From contig JAOZLR010000001.1 of assembly GCA_029934735.1 (NCBI GenBank), positions 2,351-28,718 on the forward strand: a stretch of 26,368 nucleotides of DNA, in the 5' to 3' direction. This DNA comes from Bacteroidales bacterium (lineage in GTDB: Bacteria; Bacteroidota; Bacteroidia; Bacteroidales; JAADJA01). The translations under genes and the position numbers were made by a program. Position 1 is the first letter of the stretch. The number at the start of each line of letters is the position of its first letter. The notes under the pieces are model-generated. The model was not told where the DNA came from. It ran no database searches and saw only the letters and a program-made list of their open reading frames with translations. Below, in pieces: positions 6,901 through 15,304 of this stretch.

Positions 6901-8112
6901 TCAATTATCTACAAAGTTCTCATCTCCATATATTGCGAGACCGCCAAGAGCTGTTTCCCTATATAAACTCGGGATATCTTTTCCAGTTTCTTTCATTACT
7001 TTTGTAACAACATCAAAGCTTATAAAGTGCTTGCCATCAGACAGAATAGAGAACCGTGCTGAATCGAATGCTCTTACAGCACCATGTGCATTTCTTTCGA
7101 TGCAGGGTATCTGGACCAATCCGTTTATTGGGTCGCAGGTTAAGCCGAGATGATGTTCTAACCCCATTTCAGCAGCATATTCTATTTGAGAGGGAGAGCC
7201 ACCGGCCAACTGTGTTGCTGCAGCTGCTGCCATAGCGCAAGCTGTACCAACTTCTCCCTGGCATCCAACTTCGGCACCTGAAATTGAAGCATTTTGTTTT
7301 ACAATATTCCCGATTAACCCTGCGGTTGCCATCGCCCTGATAATTTTATCATCACTAATCTCAAAATGCTCCTGGCTTATTTTTAATACAGCAGGTAATA
7401 TTCCCGACGAACCACAAGTAGGAGCAGTAACTACTTCTCCTCCTGAGGCATTCTCTTCGGATACAGCAAGTGCGTATGCAAAGATTTTACTGATAGTCCT
7501 GGAGTGATCACGCAAACCCTTTGATTTTGAATAATAGGAGGCTGCTTTCCTTTGTAGTTTTAATCCCCCGGGAATAAGTCCTTCGTTTGTAATTCCATTG
7601 GATATAGCCTTCTTCATTACTTCCCAAACTTTATGGAGGTAATCTTTTATTTCATCCCCTTCGGTTTCAAATACAAGTTCCCAAAATGTTTTACCAGTCT
7701 CTTTGTAATAGTTTAAAACATCCTGCATGTTTTTTTGGCTATAAATGTTTGTTGGTTTTGAGTTTTTGTTTTTATCGTCAACAATTTTTCCGCCTCCAAC
7801 ACTATACACCAACCATTTGTCGGGTTCACTGTTTTTGTCTGCTACTTCAAATTCTAAGGCGTTTGGATGAAAATCCTTAGCTTCATCCTTTTTCCAGATA
7901 ATTTCAACATTTGCAGGTTCTAATTCATTTATTATTGCAATATCAGTCAGATGTCCTTTTCCTGTTAATGCTAAGCTGCCATATAAAGTAACTTTAAACG
8001 ATTTTGCTTTCGGATGTTTGCTTTTATATTGTTGGGCAGCTCTGTCCGGACCCATTGTGTGACTACTTGAAGGGCCTCTTCCAATTCGAAATAATTCTTT
8101 TATTGATTCCAT
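6901..8112 (-). CDS. sdaA: L-serine ammonia-lyase (iron-sulfur type)
   Basis: This cytoplasmic enzyme converts L-serine to pyruvate and ammonia with an oxygen-sensitive [4Fe-4S] cluster rather than PLP. The single 403-aa chain carries the N-terminal beta domain (GPSSSHTMGP at 13-22, GKGHLTD at 51-57) fused to the alpha domain (PTCGSSGI at 231-238, GCQGEVGTACAMAA at 283-296, TCDPINGLVQIPCIERN at 325-341). Cys284, Cys326 and Cys337 are the likely cluster ligands. The length fits the one-chain bacterial form. It starts 13 bases after the stop of the serine-hydrolase lipoprotein gene on the same strand. I see no separate promoter in that gap. Confidence 0.95.
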   Translation of the reverse strand: MESIKELFRIGRGPSSSHTMGPDRAAQQYKSKHPKAKSFKVTLYGSLALTGKGHLTDIAIINELEPANVEIIWKKDEAKDFHPNALEFEVADKNSEPDKWLVYSVGGGKIVDDKNKNSKPTNIYSQKNMQDVLNYYKETGKTFWELVFETEGDEIKDYLHKVWEVMKKAISNGITNEGLIPGGLKLQRKAASYYSKSKGLRDHSRTISKIFAYALAVSEENASGGEVVTAPTCGSSGILPAVLKISQEHFEISDDKIIRAMATAGLIGNIVKQNASISGAEVGCQGEVGTACAMAAAAATQLAGGSPSQIEYAAEMGLEHHLGLTCDPINGLVQIPCIERNAHGAVRAFDSARFSILSDGKHFISFDVVTKVMKETGKDIPSLYRETALGGLAIYGDENFVDN

Positions 8113-8125
8113 TTTCTATAACTTA

Positions 8126-9214
8126 TTATTTTAGTTTCGGGTGTATTTTTATTATATCCTGTATCAAATATTCTATTGGCTCTCTTCTGTTTTTCGAAAT
8201 TTTTCTATTGTCTGCATTGATTATAATAACCATATCCAGCTCAGGAATAATGTTTATTATCTGTCCACCATTTCCAGGAATAAACCAAGCATTAAATCCA
8301 TACTCTGTTTTTACCATCTGCCACTGGTAACAACTATAAAAAGGATGGTGAATTTCAATATATGGGCTAAATATTTCTTCTATCCATTTTTCTGATACAA
8401 TTTCATTTTCGTTCCATTTTCCCTTATTCAAATGTAAAAGTCCATATTTGGCAATGTCTCTTGATTTTAGTTTTAATCCGCCACCACTATCATAAACTCC
8501 ATTTTTTTCAAACCAGTCATATTCTTTTATGCCAAGAGGTTTAAAAAGATATTCTTCTGCAAATTCTGCAATATTTTTACCAGTTGTCTTTTTTATAATT
8601 TCGCTTAAAATAATATTGTTAGGTCCACTATACACATATTTTGTTCCGGGAGCTGTATCCATAGGTAGCATTATTGCTGATTTTAACCAGTCATTTGTTA
8701 AATCCATTTGTCTGCCCATATTATTTGGGTCAGTAAGAGGTAAAGATTGCTCATCCCATTGAAAACCCGAGGTCATCGTCAACAAATCTTTAATGGTTAT
8801 TTTATTTTTCAGTGTGTCTTTTTTTAGATTTTTATATTCAGGGAAGAAATCTAACATTTTTTGGTCAACGCTTTTAATATACCCTTGTTCTATTGCAACA
8901 CCAATCAATAAGGAATTAAAACTTTTTGTATTAGATGCCAAAAAATGCAGTCTGTCCTTTTTCCATCCATTGTAATATTGCTCTATCACCAAGTCGTTAT
9001 TTTCAATCACCAGTAAACTATGTATATTTCCATATTTGCCATTACAAATGTCTTTATTTAATTTGCTGAATCTGACTGTATCCAACTTGTTCTCTTCAAG
9101 TGTAGAAACATTCAGTCCATCATTAATATCATTTGGTTTCTGATAGGAACAATTATCTTTTGTATTGCAACCTACTAAACCTAAAATAATCAAAATGCTT
9201 ATAATATTTTTCAT
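8126..9214 (-). CDS. Serine hydrolase lipoprotein, beta-lactamase/esterase family
   Basis: This is a class C beta-lactamase-fold hydrolase (esterase, amidase or peptidase; not necessarily an antibiotic-resistance enzyme). I start it at 9214, not at the longer reading from 9310, because this gives a proper lipoprotein signal (MKNIISILIILGLVGC, lipid-modified Cys16) and removes an overlap with the gene upstream, whose stop is at 9216-9218. In this numbering the motifs are SNTK (94-97) for SxxK, YSG from Tyr195, and GNGG near the C terminus in place of the KTG-like box. Length is about 362 aa. It is probably anchored in a membrane facing the periplasm or cell surface. The pattern resembles 6-aminohexanoate-dimer hydrolase/EstB-like proteins; the substrate is unknown. 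Confidence 0.85.
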   Translation of the reverse strand: MKNIISILIILGLVGCNTKDNCSYQKPNDINDGLNVSTLEENKLDTVRFSKLNKDICNGKYGNIHSLLVIENNDLVIEQYYNGWKKDRLHFLASNTKSFNSLLIGVAIEQGYIKSVDQKMLDFFPEYKNLKKDTLKNKITIKDLLTMTSGFQWDEQSLPLTDPNNMGRQMDLTNDWLKSAIMLPMDTAPGTKYVYSGPNNIILSEIIKKTTGKNIAEFAEEYLFKPLGIKEYDWFEKNGVYDSGGGLKLKSRDIAKYGLLHLNKGKWNENEIVSEKWIEEIFSPYIEIHHPFYSCYQWQMVKTEYGFNAWFIPGNGGQIINIIPELDMVIIINADNRKISKNRREPIEYLIQDIIKIHPKLK

Positions 9215-9215
9215 A

Positions 9216-9671
9216 TTACTTGCTGTTATTTTTAACTGATACTTGAAGCGAAGAAGATATTTTTTCTGCTTTATTGAGGATATAATCTTTTTCTCCTGAC
9301 ATAAGTTCAATATTTCTATCAGGTAAAGTCAAAAAGAGTTTGTAAACGTCATTAGTTTCGGTTCTGCTTATAGAAAGTACGCTCATATTTTGTGTTTCTC
9401 TTGTTTTTACTATTTGAAGATTAATTGTTGACTTTATACTCACCCAGTCTCCTTTCTTAATTGCAAAAAAACCGATATATCTTTTTAACCTTCTATTGTC
9501 AGTATCTATTATTATCCCTGATTTAATAAATAGAAATAGCAGTGATAATACGAAAAATAATATCCCGTTCCAATCTAAAACTATCATTCTCCAAATACCG
9601 ATAACGAATAACATTATTCCTAAATAAATGAAATTTTGTGGAAGGGTGCCTGTTTTGTAATTCAATATCAT
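9216..9671 (-). CDS. Small two-helix membrane protein, unknown function
   Basis: This 151-aa protein begins with two adjacent hydrophobic helices (about residues 15-30 and 35-50), followed by a soluble cytoplasmic domain rich in alternating beta-type residues. SGIIIDTDNRRLKRYIGFF at the domain start resembles membrane proteins with a PH-like domain, but I cannot assign a family firmly. The stop codon is one base from the start of the lipoprotein hydrolase, so the two are co-transcribed, and sdaA may follow on the same message. Confidence 0.65.
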   Translation of the reverse strand: MILNYKTGTLPQNFIYLGIMLFVIGIWRMIVLDWNGILFFVLSLLFLFIKSGIIIDTDNRRLKRYIGFFAIKKGDWVSIKSTINLQIVKTRETQNMSVLSISRTETNDVYKLFLTLPDRNIELMSGEKDYILNKAEKISSSLQVSVKNNSK

Positions 9672-9741
9672 TATTCAAAAAATTTTTAAACCAGATTATC
9701 TTTTCCAGTTCTTTTTTTATTCACCGTATTATAATTATTGA

Positions 9742-9750
9742 ACAAAAATA
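9742..9750 (-). promoter_or_regulatory. -7 box for the 9671-6901 gene run
   Basis: The minus strand reads TATTTTTGT, 71 bases before the ATG at 9671. This leader is longer than those of the other boxes in the window, so the call is weaker. Confidence 0.3.
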
Positions 9751-9817
9751 AGACTTTTTAAATGATAATATGCGAATTTGATAAGCAAATACTATTTAGT
9801 ACAAATAGTTATTATGT

Positions 9818-9826
9818 TACTTTTGC
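9818..9826 (+). promoter_or_regulatory. -7 box of the MATE gene
   Basis: TACTTTTGC matches the consensus exactly and ends 26 bases before the ATG at 9853. Confidence 0.45.
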
Positions 9827-9852
9827 AAGACTTTAGAATTACGGAATTTTAG

Positions 9853-11208
9853 ATGAAAGATTTATCGGTAGGGAAGGAGAGTAGGTTAATATTGCAGTTT
9901 GCTACACCAATGCTGCTTGGCAATGTGTTTCAGCAACTATATAATATTGTTGACACCATCATCATTGGCAGGTTCATTGGTAAAGAGGCTCTTGCCGCTG
10001 TGGGCGCATCATTTCCAATACTGTTTGCTGTAATTTCTTTGGTAATAGGATTTGCAACAGGAGCGACAATAATTGTTGCGCAATATTTTGGAGCAAAGCA
10101 GATGGAAAAGGTGAAACGGACTATTGACACCTTTTATATTGTTATGTTTTTTGCGTCAATAGTTTTCAGTGCACTTGGTATCTATTTTAGTGATGATATT
10201 TTCCGACTTATCCAGCTCCCGGAAGATGTACTACCATACGCCAGTCTCTATCTTAAGATTTATCTTTCGGGTCTGGTATTTTTTTTTGGATTTAATGGCA
10301 CCTCTGCAATACTCCGTGGGCTTGGCGATTCAAAAACACCGCTCTATTTTCTGATAATTTCCACTTTTGCTAATATCTTTTTCGATCTTCTTTTTGTTGT
10401 TGTATTCAAATGGGGAATTGCAGGTGTTGCAATTGGGACTATTATGGCTCAGGGCGGAGCATTTATTACAGCCATCATCTATCTTAACAAATATCACAAA
10501 GTGGTTAAGTTTTCGCTGAAGAATATGGTGTTCGACAGAGATATCTTTAAGAAGAGTGTCAGAATAGGCCTTCCTTCAGGTTTGCAACAATCCTTTGTAG
10601 CGCTTGGTCTTATGGCTTTAATCTGGATTGTCAATCTTTTCGGTACAGATACGATAGCAGCTTATTCTGTTGCCATGCGTATTGACTCAATTGCTATGAT
10701 GGCTGCAATGAACTTTGCTTCTGCTCTCGCAACTTTTGTTGGACAAAATCTTGGTGCTAATAAACCTGAAAGGGTGAGATCAGGTTTGATTGCCACACTT
10801 AAAATGACTACAATTATTTCGATCACAATATCTATAATTGCAATTTTATTTTCTAAGCAACTTATGGGCATATTTACAACCGATGAGAATGTAATAGCCA
10901 TAGGTGCGAGGTATCTTATCATTGTGAGTTCTTTTTATGTTTTGTTTTCAACACTTTTTGTGATTAGCAGCGTTATGCGTGGTGCTGGCGATACTTTAGT
11001 TCCGATGTTTATAACTTTACTTGCATTATGGGTTGTTCGCATTCCGGCTGCCTATTTCCTGTCGAGGCATTTCGGGGTTGATGGCATCTGGTGGTCAACA
11101 CCGATGGGCTGGTTTGTTGGCATGACATTCTCATTTATATATTACAAGACAGGCCGCTGGAAAAGGAAAGCAGTGGTGAAGTATGATGAAGACAAGCTGG
11201 TCTTGTAA
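9853..11208 (+). CDS. MATE family efflux transporter
   Basis: This 451-aa protein has the twelve hydrophobic segments and two-lobed repeat of the MATE superfamily, inner-membrane antiporters that export drugs or metabolites using a Na+ or H+ gradient. The N-lobe begins with LQFATPMLLGNVFQQLYNIV and IIGRFIGKEALAAVGASFP, both strongly family-like. The C-lobe repeats the pattern with IGLPSGLQQSFVALGLMALI and SVAMRIDSIAMM, and SSVMRGAGDTLVPMF precedes the last helices. The length is normal and there is no sign of damage. It stands alone on the plus strand and is followed by the cluster of GAGCGTCCACGCTC palindromes. Confidence 0.93.
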   Translation: MKDLSVGKESRLILQFATPMLLGNVFQQLYNIVDTIIIGRFIGKEALAAVGASFPILFAVISLVIGFATGATIIVAQYFGAKQMEKVKRTIDTFYIVMFFASIVFSALGIYFSDDIFRLIQLPEDVLPYASLYLKIYLSGLVFFFGFNGTSAILRGLGDSKTPLYFLIISTFANIFFDLLFVVVFKWGIAGVAIGTIMAQGGAFITAIIYLNKYHKVVKFSLKNMVFDRDIFKKSVRIGLPSGLQQSFVALGLMALIWIVNLFGTDTIAAYSVAMRIDSIAMMAAMNFASALATFVGQNLGANKPERVRSGLIATLKMTTIISITISIIAILFSKQLMGIFTTDENVIAIGARYLIIVSSFYVLFSTLFVISSVMRGAGDTLVPMFITLLALWVVRIPAAYFLSRHFGVDGIWWSTPMGWFVGMTFSFIYYKTGRWKRKAVVKYDEDKLVL

Positions 11209-11243
11209 TTATATTCATGTAAGAGCATCTACCCCAAATGTAA

Positions 11244-11323
11244 GAGCGTCCACGCTCGTACTCAAATGATAGAGCGTCCACGCTCGGATTCATGCAACCC
11301 CAAATGTAAGAGCGTCCACGCTC
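11244..11323. repeat. Three GAGCGTCCACGCTC palindromes
   Basis: The 14-base palindrome GAGCGT-CC-ACGCTC occurs exactly at 11244-11257, 11272-11285 and 11310-11323. The first and third copies share the preceding CCCCAAATGTAA. A decayed copy, GAGCATCTAC, starts at about 11223 and is followed by the same CCCCAAATG. Unit spacing is 28 and 38 bases, so it is not an even tandem repeat. It fills most of the 150-base gap between the convergent MATE and patatin genes. Diverged relatives occur at 16516-16529, 18961-18986 and 21850-21865. Confidence 0.75.
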
Positions 11324-11358
11324 GGACTTATACAACTATTAAACCTTACAGATAACCA

Positions 11359-12243
11359 TTATCTTGCTTTTAGCCCTTTCAATACTTTCACGGCCTGTCT
11401 TCTTCCATAATCTATCATCTCCTCAGACCGGTAGAATTCAAACATATCGCAGGAGTATCTGGAGATTGGGATAAGGATATCTGGCTTATGTCTTTCAATA
11501 GCAATTTCAGTAAGTCTCATCTGCATAGCATAAAGAGATCTATTCATTAAGTCAAAATACCCGGCATGTTTCTCCTTTTCTGCGTTAAAGAATTTTGACC
11601 AATGCTTATTGATATGACCAAAGGCTTTCTTGTAATTATTCTCTTCTTTTTCGGTGGGCCTGTATTTTACTGATGGCCTGTAACGAATGTCCGCATTCAG
11701 ATCAACAGCAACAAGAATGTCACCTTCTGAGCGTTTAACAAACTCAATAGGCATAGGATTAAGAACACCACCATCAACAAGATATGAGTTTTTATATTTT
11801 GTTGGAGTAATGACTGTTGGGATTGCAACTGAGGCTCTTATTGCATCTGTAAGACTGCCAGATGTAAAAATGACTTCCTTGTGGTTATTAATATCTACGG
11901 CAATTGCAGCAAAAGGAAGCTTTAAATCTTCTATTTTTACATCTCCAATAATTCTCCCTATTTCTTTAAAGATTTTTTCGCCCTTTATAAGTCCGCCTTT
12001 TGTAATAGCAAAGTCCATAAGCCTGATTATATCAAGCTTACTCAGACTTATTACCCAATTTTTATACTCTTCCATTTTTCCGACGGCATAAACGCCACCA
12101 ACAACAGATCCAATTGATGTTCCCGCAATAGAAGTTATGTTGTAACCTCTCTTTAAAAGTTCTTCAATTACACCAATGTGAGCCATTCCACGTGCACCAC
12201 CACCGGAAAGCACAAGAGCTACATTATTATTTTCTTTAGTCAT
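11359..12243 (-). CDS. Patatin-like phospholipase
   Basis: This 294-aa serine acyl-hydrolase has the Ser-Asp dyad of the patatin/RssA group. The oxyanion motif is GGGARG (14-19), the nucleophile elbow is GTSIGS with Ser43, and the second catalytic residue is Asp157 in LVDGGVLNP. The N terminus has no signal peptide, so the enzyme is probably cytoplasmic and may act on membrane lipids. The central region (about 180-245) is charged and not recognisable. The length suits the single-domain bacterial RssA-like type, lacking the outer-membrane barrel of larger patatins. A tandem repeat separates it from the phosphopantetheinyl transferase gene upstream on the same strand. Confidence 0.9.
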   Translation of the reverse strand: MTKENNNVALVLSGGGARGMAHIGVIEELLKRGYNITSIAGTSIGSVVGGVYAVGKMEEYKNWVISLSKLDIIRLMDFAITKGGLIKGEKIFKEIGRIIGDVKIEDLKLPFAAIAVDINNHKEVIFTSGSLTDAIRASVAIPTVITPTKYKNSYLVDGGVLNPMPIEFVKRSEGDILVAVDLNADIRYRPSVKYRPTEKEENNYKKAFGHINKHWSKFFNAEKEKHAGYFDLMNRSLYAMQMRLTEIAIERHKPDILIPISRYSCDMFEFYRSEEMIDYGRRQAVKVLKGLKAR

Positions 12244-12274
12244 TTTTATTAATATAATTTTCTGTTGCCATATC

Positions 12275-12367
12275 GCCGCGTGATCATTTCAGTTGTTTTT
12301 CTGCGTCGCTGCGTTGCCGCGTGATCATTTCAGTTATCTTTCTGCGTCGTTGCGTCGCCGCGTGATC
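12275..12367. repeat. 41-bp tandem repeat (two copies plus a partial)
   Basis: Copy 1 is 12275-12315 and copy 2 is 12316-12356, identical at 37 of 41 bases by hand comparison. A third partial copy starts at 12357 (GCCGCGTGATCA). Each unit begins GCCGCGTGATCATTTCAGTT and ends with a CTGCGTCG-TGCGT stretch. A decayed copy may precede copy 1 (CTGTTGCCATATC). The stop codon of the phosphopantetheinyl transferase gene lies inside copy 2. Confidence 0.85.
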
Positions 12368-13041
12368 AAATTAGAAATCCCCAAAATACTCAACTCGCTA
12401 TCAAACTCATCAGAATAAGAACAAACAGATAGTTTATAATCATCAGCTAATTGGTATTGCTTGAAATTTACGTCCTGAGCGCTGTCAACATCACTAAATA
12501 GATGAAACTGTCCCTTGCTACCGGAAATGGTAAATGTGCTGAGTGGCTTAGTCAGACCCTTACCAAGAAGTTTCAGGTAGCTCTCTTTCATTGTCCATAA
12601 ATCAAAGAAATACTTCAGTTTTTTATCTCCTGTTTTAGAAAACAACTCTCTCTTTTCTATTTCCGAGAAGAACCTTTCAGCGATTTCAAAATTTACAGGC
12701 TTAATTTTTTCAATATCAACACCCACTTCAAAATCATTACAAAATGCTGCTACGACCCATTCGCCACTGTGTGAAATATTAAAGTAAACAGGATTTTTTT
12801 CAAGATATGGTTTACCCTTTTCGGATTTTATAAAATTGAAACTACCAATAGTGTTTTTGAGTTTGTCTGCGAGAATCCTCCTTGTCATCAACTCACCAAG
12901 CAATGATCGTTGCAGAACAATAACGATTCTATATCTAAGCATAGACTCCCTGAGTTCTCCTGGAAGAAGTGATAGAAGTTCATTTTTTACTTTCAGAAAC
13001 TCCTGCTCCGATAATATTTTTATAGCGTAAACCTCAATCAT
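12334..13041 (-). CDS. 4'-phosphopantetheinyl transferase, Sfp type
   Basis: This 235-aa enzyme transfers the phosphopantetheine arm of coenzyme A to a serine of carrier proteins. The Sfp-family signature is complete: FNISHSGEWV (87-96), VGVDIEKI (106-113, magnesium ligands Asp109 and Glu111) and WTMKESYLKLLGKGL (149-163, Glu153). Length and two-half architecture fit the Sfp type rather than the small AcpS type. No polyketide or peptide synthase is nearby, so it may serve the fatty-acid carrier protein. The last ten residues (ITRRRNDAER) are encoded by the 41-bp tandem repeat, so the original C terminus has probably been replaced; this lies outside the catalytic part. A TACTTTTGC box precedes the start. 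Confidence 0.9.
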   Translation of the reverse strand: MIEVYAIKILSEQEFLKVKNELLSLLPGELRESMLRYRIVIVLQRSLLGELMTRRILADKLKNTIGSFNFIKSEKGKPYLEKNPVYFNISHSGEWVVAAFCNDFEVGVDIEKIKPVNFEIAERFFSEIEKRELFSKTGDKKLKYFFDLWTMKESYLKLLGKGLTKPLSTFTISGSKGQFHLFSDVDSAQDVNFKQYQLADDYKLSVCSYSDEFDSELSILGISNLITRRRNDAER

Positions 13042-13064
13042 TGTTCATTTATAGAATTGATTTT

Positions 13065-13073
13065 GCAAAAGTA
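13065..13073 (-). promoter_or_regulatory. -7 box of the phosphopantetheinyl transferase gene
   Basis: The minus strand reads TACTTTTGC, 24 bases before the ATG at 13041. It is an exact consensus match. Confidence 0.45.
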
Positions 13074-13118
13074 GGTAATCTTTAGAATGATTTTTCAACT
13101 CTTGTCAATACAATTTCT

Positions 13119-13127
13119 TACTTTTGA
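13119..13127 (+). promoter_or_regulatory. -7 box of ligA
   Basis: TACTTTTGA matches TAnnTTTG and ends 25 bases before the ATG at 13153. It lies downstream of the alternative ATG at 13087, which supports the later start. Confidence 0.42.
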
Positions 13128-13152
13128 ATTTTTAAAATCGAATAATATACGG

Positions 13153-15195
13153 ATGACAAAAGAGGAAGCAAAAAAAAGGATTACAGAACTTGCGAATATT
13201 ATTAATAAGCACAATCACCGTTATTATGTATTGGCGAGCCCTGTGATAAGCGATTATAATTTTGATATGCTCCTTGAGGAGCTGACAATACTGGAAGAGC
13301 AATATCCTGAATTTGTACAACCCGATTCTCCTACAAAAAGGGTGGGAGGAGATATCACGAAAAATTTTATTCAAAGGCAGCATAAATATCAGATGCTCTC
13401 TCTTTCAAATACTTATTCCGAAGCTGAATTGCTGGATTTTGACCGCAGAGTAAAAAAGGTCACAGGCGAAAATGTGGAGTATGTTTGTGAGCTGAAATTT
13501 GACGGTGTTTCAATTAGCCTTACTTACATAAACGGACTTCTCAACCAGGCATTAACACGTGGTGACGGTGTAAAGGGAGATGACGTGACGGCAAATATCA
13601 AGACTATAAAATCAATTCCATTGAAAATTCAAGGTGATTATCCGGATGAATTTGTTATCAGAGGTGAGATATTTATGCCTAAAGATGGTTTTGCAAAATT
13701 GAATGAGGGCAGGTTGGAAATAGGTGAGGAACCCTTTGCAAATCCCCGCAATGCTACAGCAGGCACTTTAAAGACACAGGATTCAGCCGAGGTGGCAAAA
13801 CGCCCGCTTGATTGCTATCTCTATTATCTCTTTGGTGAGAAACTTCCTTTTTCTAATCATTATTATAGCCTGATGAAAGCCCGTGAATGGGGTTTTAAAG
13901 TTCCACAATACATTGTAAAATGCCGTAAGATGGATGAAGTTTTCGATTTTATAAATGAGTGGGACAAAGAGCGTAATAATTTGCCGTTTGAAATTGACGG
14001 GGTTGTTATTAAAGTAAACTCGTATAACGAGCAACAGGAGTTGGGAGCAACAGCAAAATCACCCCGATGGGCAATTGCTTATAAGTTTAAAGCTGAACGT
14101 GTGGAGACAATTCTGAATTCTGTCAGTTTTCAGGTTGGAAGAACCGGAGCAATTACACCTGTTGCGAACCTTAAGCCGGTACAGCTTGCCGGTACTACAG
14201 TCAAAAGAGCGTCACTACACAATGCGGATATTATTGAAGCTTTGGATGTGAGAATTGGTGATACGGTTTATGTTGAAAAAGGAGGGGAGATAATTCCGAA
14301 AATTGTTAGTGTGAACTTCAATAAAAGGCCGTCCGGTTTACAAAAGTTGGACTTTATTAACAGATGTCCTGAATGTGAAACCCTTTTAGTTAGGAAAGAT
14401 GGCGAAGCTAATCATTACTGTCCTAATGAGGATGGTTGCCCGCCACAGATAAAAGGAAGAATTGAGCATTTTATAAGCCGGAATGCTATGAATATAGACA
14501 GCCTTGGGGAAGGGAAGGTGGAAATGCTTTATGACAATGGACTTGTAAAGGATGTGGCAGACCTATACGGACTTACTTTTGATAAACTTATCGGACTCGA
14601 AAAGGTAATTGAAGCAACTGAGGATAAAAAGGTAAAGAAACTTAGTTTTCAGGAAAAAACCGCAAATAATATTCTTACCGGCATAGATGCCTCTAAACAG
14701 GTTGAGTTTGACAGGGTGCTCTTCGGCTTGGGAATCAGATATGTTGGCAGGACTGTCGCTAAAAAACTTGTAAACCATTATCATACAATTGAAAGACTGG
14801 AGAATGCATCTTTTGAGGAGTTAATATTAGTGGATGAAATAGGGGAGAGGATAGCAGGTTCAATTATTGATTTTTTTAGCCATGAGAAAAATATCAAAAT
14901 AATAGAAAGACTAAAAGATAATGGGATTCAATTTGAACTTAAAAATCCTTTGGTTGTAAAATCTGACAAGCTGGCAAATAAAACTATAGTTGCAAGTGGG
15001 AAGCTGGAAAACTTTTCAAGAGATGAGATTAAGCAGGTTATATTGGAAAATGGCGGAAAGCCTGCTTCTTCAGTTTCAAAAAAAACAGATTTTCTTCTTG
15101 CCGGCGAAAATATCGGGCCAAATAAACTTGCAAAAGCAAAGGAGCTTGGAATACTTATTATTACTGAAGATGAGTTTGTAAAGATGATAAATTGA
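13153..15195 (+). CDS. ligA: NAD-dependent DNA ligase
   Basis: LigA seals DNA nicks with NAD+ in replication and repair. From the ATG at 13153 the protein has 680 aa. An upstream ATG at 13087 would add 22 hydrophobic residues that the family lacks and would start before the promoter box. Domains in order: Ia (HNHRYYV...YDMLLEEL-like), the adenylation domain with Lys115 in CELKFDG, the OB fold, the four-cysteine zinc finger (CPEC...CPNEDGC at about 410-433), HhH repeats, and a C-terminal BRCT domain starting around NKTIVASGKLENFSRDE. All catalytic features are present. It is a housekeeping gene on its own promoter. Confidence 0.98.
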   Translation: MTKEEAKKRITELANIINKHNHRYYVLASPVISDYNFDMLLEELTILEEQYPEFVQPDSPTKRVGGDITKNFIQRQHKYQMLSLSNTYSEAELLDFDRRVKKVTGENVEYVCELKFDGVSISLTYINGLLNQALTRGDGVKGDDVTANIKTIKSIPLKIQGDYPDEFVIRGEIFMPKDGFAKLNEGRLEIGEEPFANPRNATAGTLKTQDSAEVAKRPLDCYLYYLFGEKLPFSNHYYSLMKAREWGFKVPQYIVKCRKMDEVFDFINEWDKERNNLPFEIDGVVIKVNSYNEQQELGATAKSPRWAIAYKFKAERVETILNSVSFQVGRTGAITPVANLKPVQLAGTTVKRASLHNADIIEALDVRIGDTVYVEKGGEIIPKIVSVNFNKRPSGLQKLDFINRCPECETLLVRKDGEANHYCPNEDGCPPQIKGRIEHFISRNAMNIDSLGEGKVEMLYDNGLVKDVADLYGLTFDKLIGLEKVIEATEDKKVKKLSFQEKTANNILTGIDASKQVEFDRVLFGLGIRYVGRTVAKKLVNHYHTIERLENASFEELILVDEIGERIAGSIIDFFSHEKNIKIIERLKDNGIQFELKNPLVVKSDKLANKTIVASGKLENFSRDEIKQVILENGGKPASSVSKKTDFLLAGENIGPNKLAKAKELGILIITEDEFVKMIN

Positions 15196-15201
15196 GATAT
15201 T

Positions 15202-15221
15202 GGGGCGTACTGTTGCGCCTC
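15202..15221. repeat. Short GC-rich hairpin after ligA
   Basis: GGGGCG (15202-15207) pairs with CGCCTC (15216-15221) with one G-T pair around an 8-base loop. No T run follows, so it is either a weak terminator or another small intergenic repeat. Confidence 0.3.
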
Positions 15222-15304
15222 TGTACAAGAGAGTTAATAGTCCATAGTAAAACAAATTACTAATTTAATTGTTAGTATTTATAATCAAATTTAAAGATAT
15301 AGTT

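Noticed and set aside
11223..11323. Repeats resembling a small CRISPR array
   Set aside because: The repeated unit is a 14-base palindrome at irregular spacing with partly shared spacers, and no cas genes are near.
15202..15221. Intrinsic terminator after ligA
   Set aside because: The hairpin is short and lacks a following T run, so I list it only as a hairpin.
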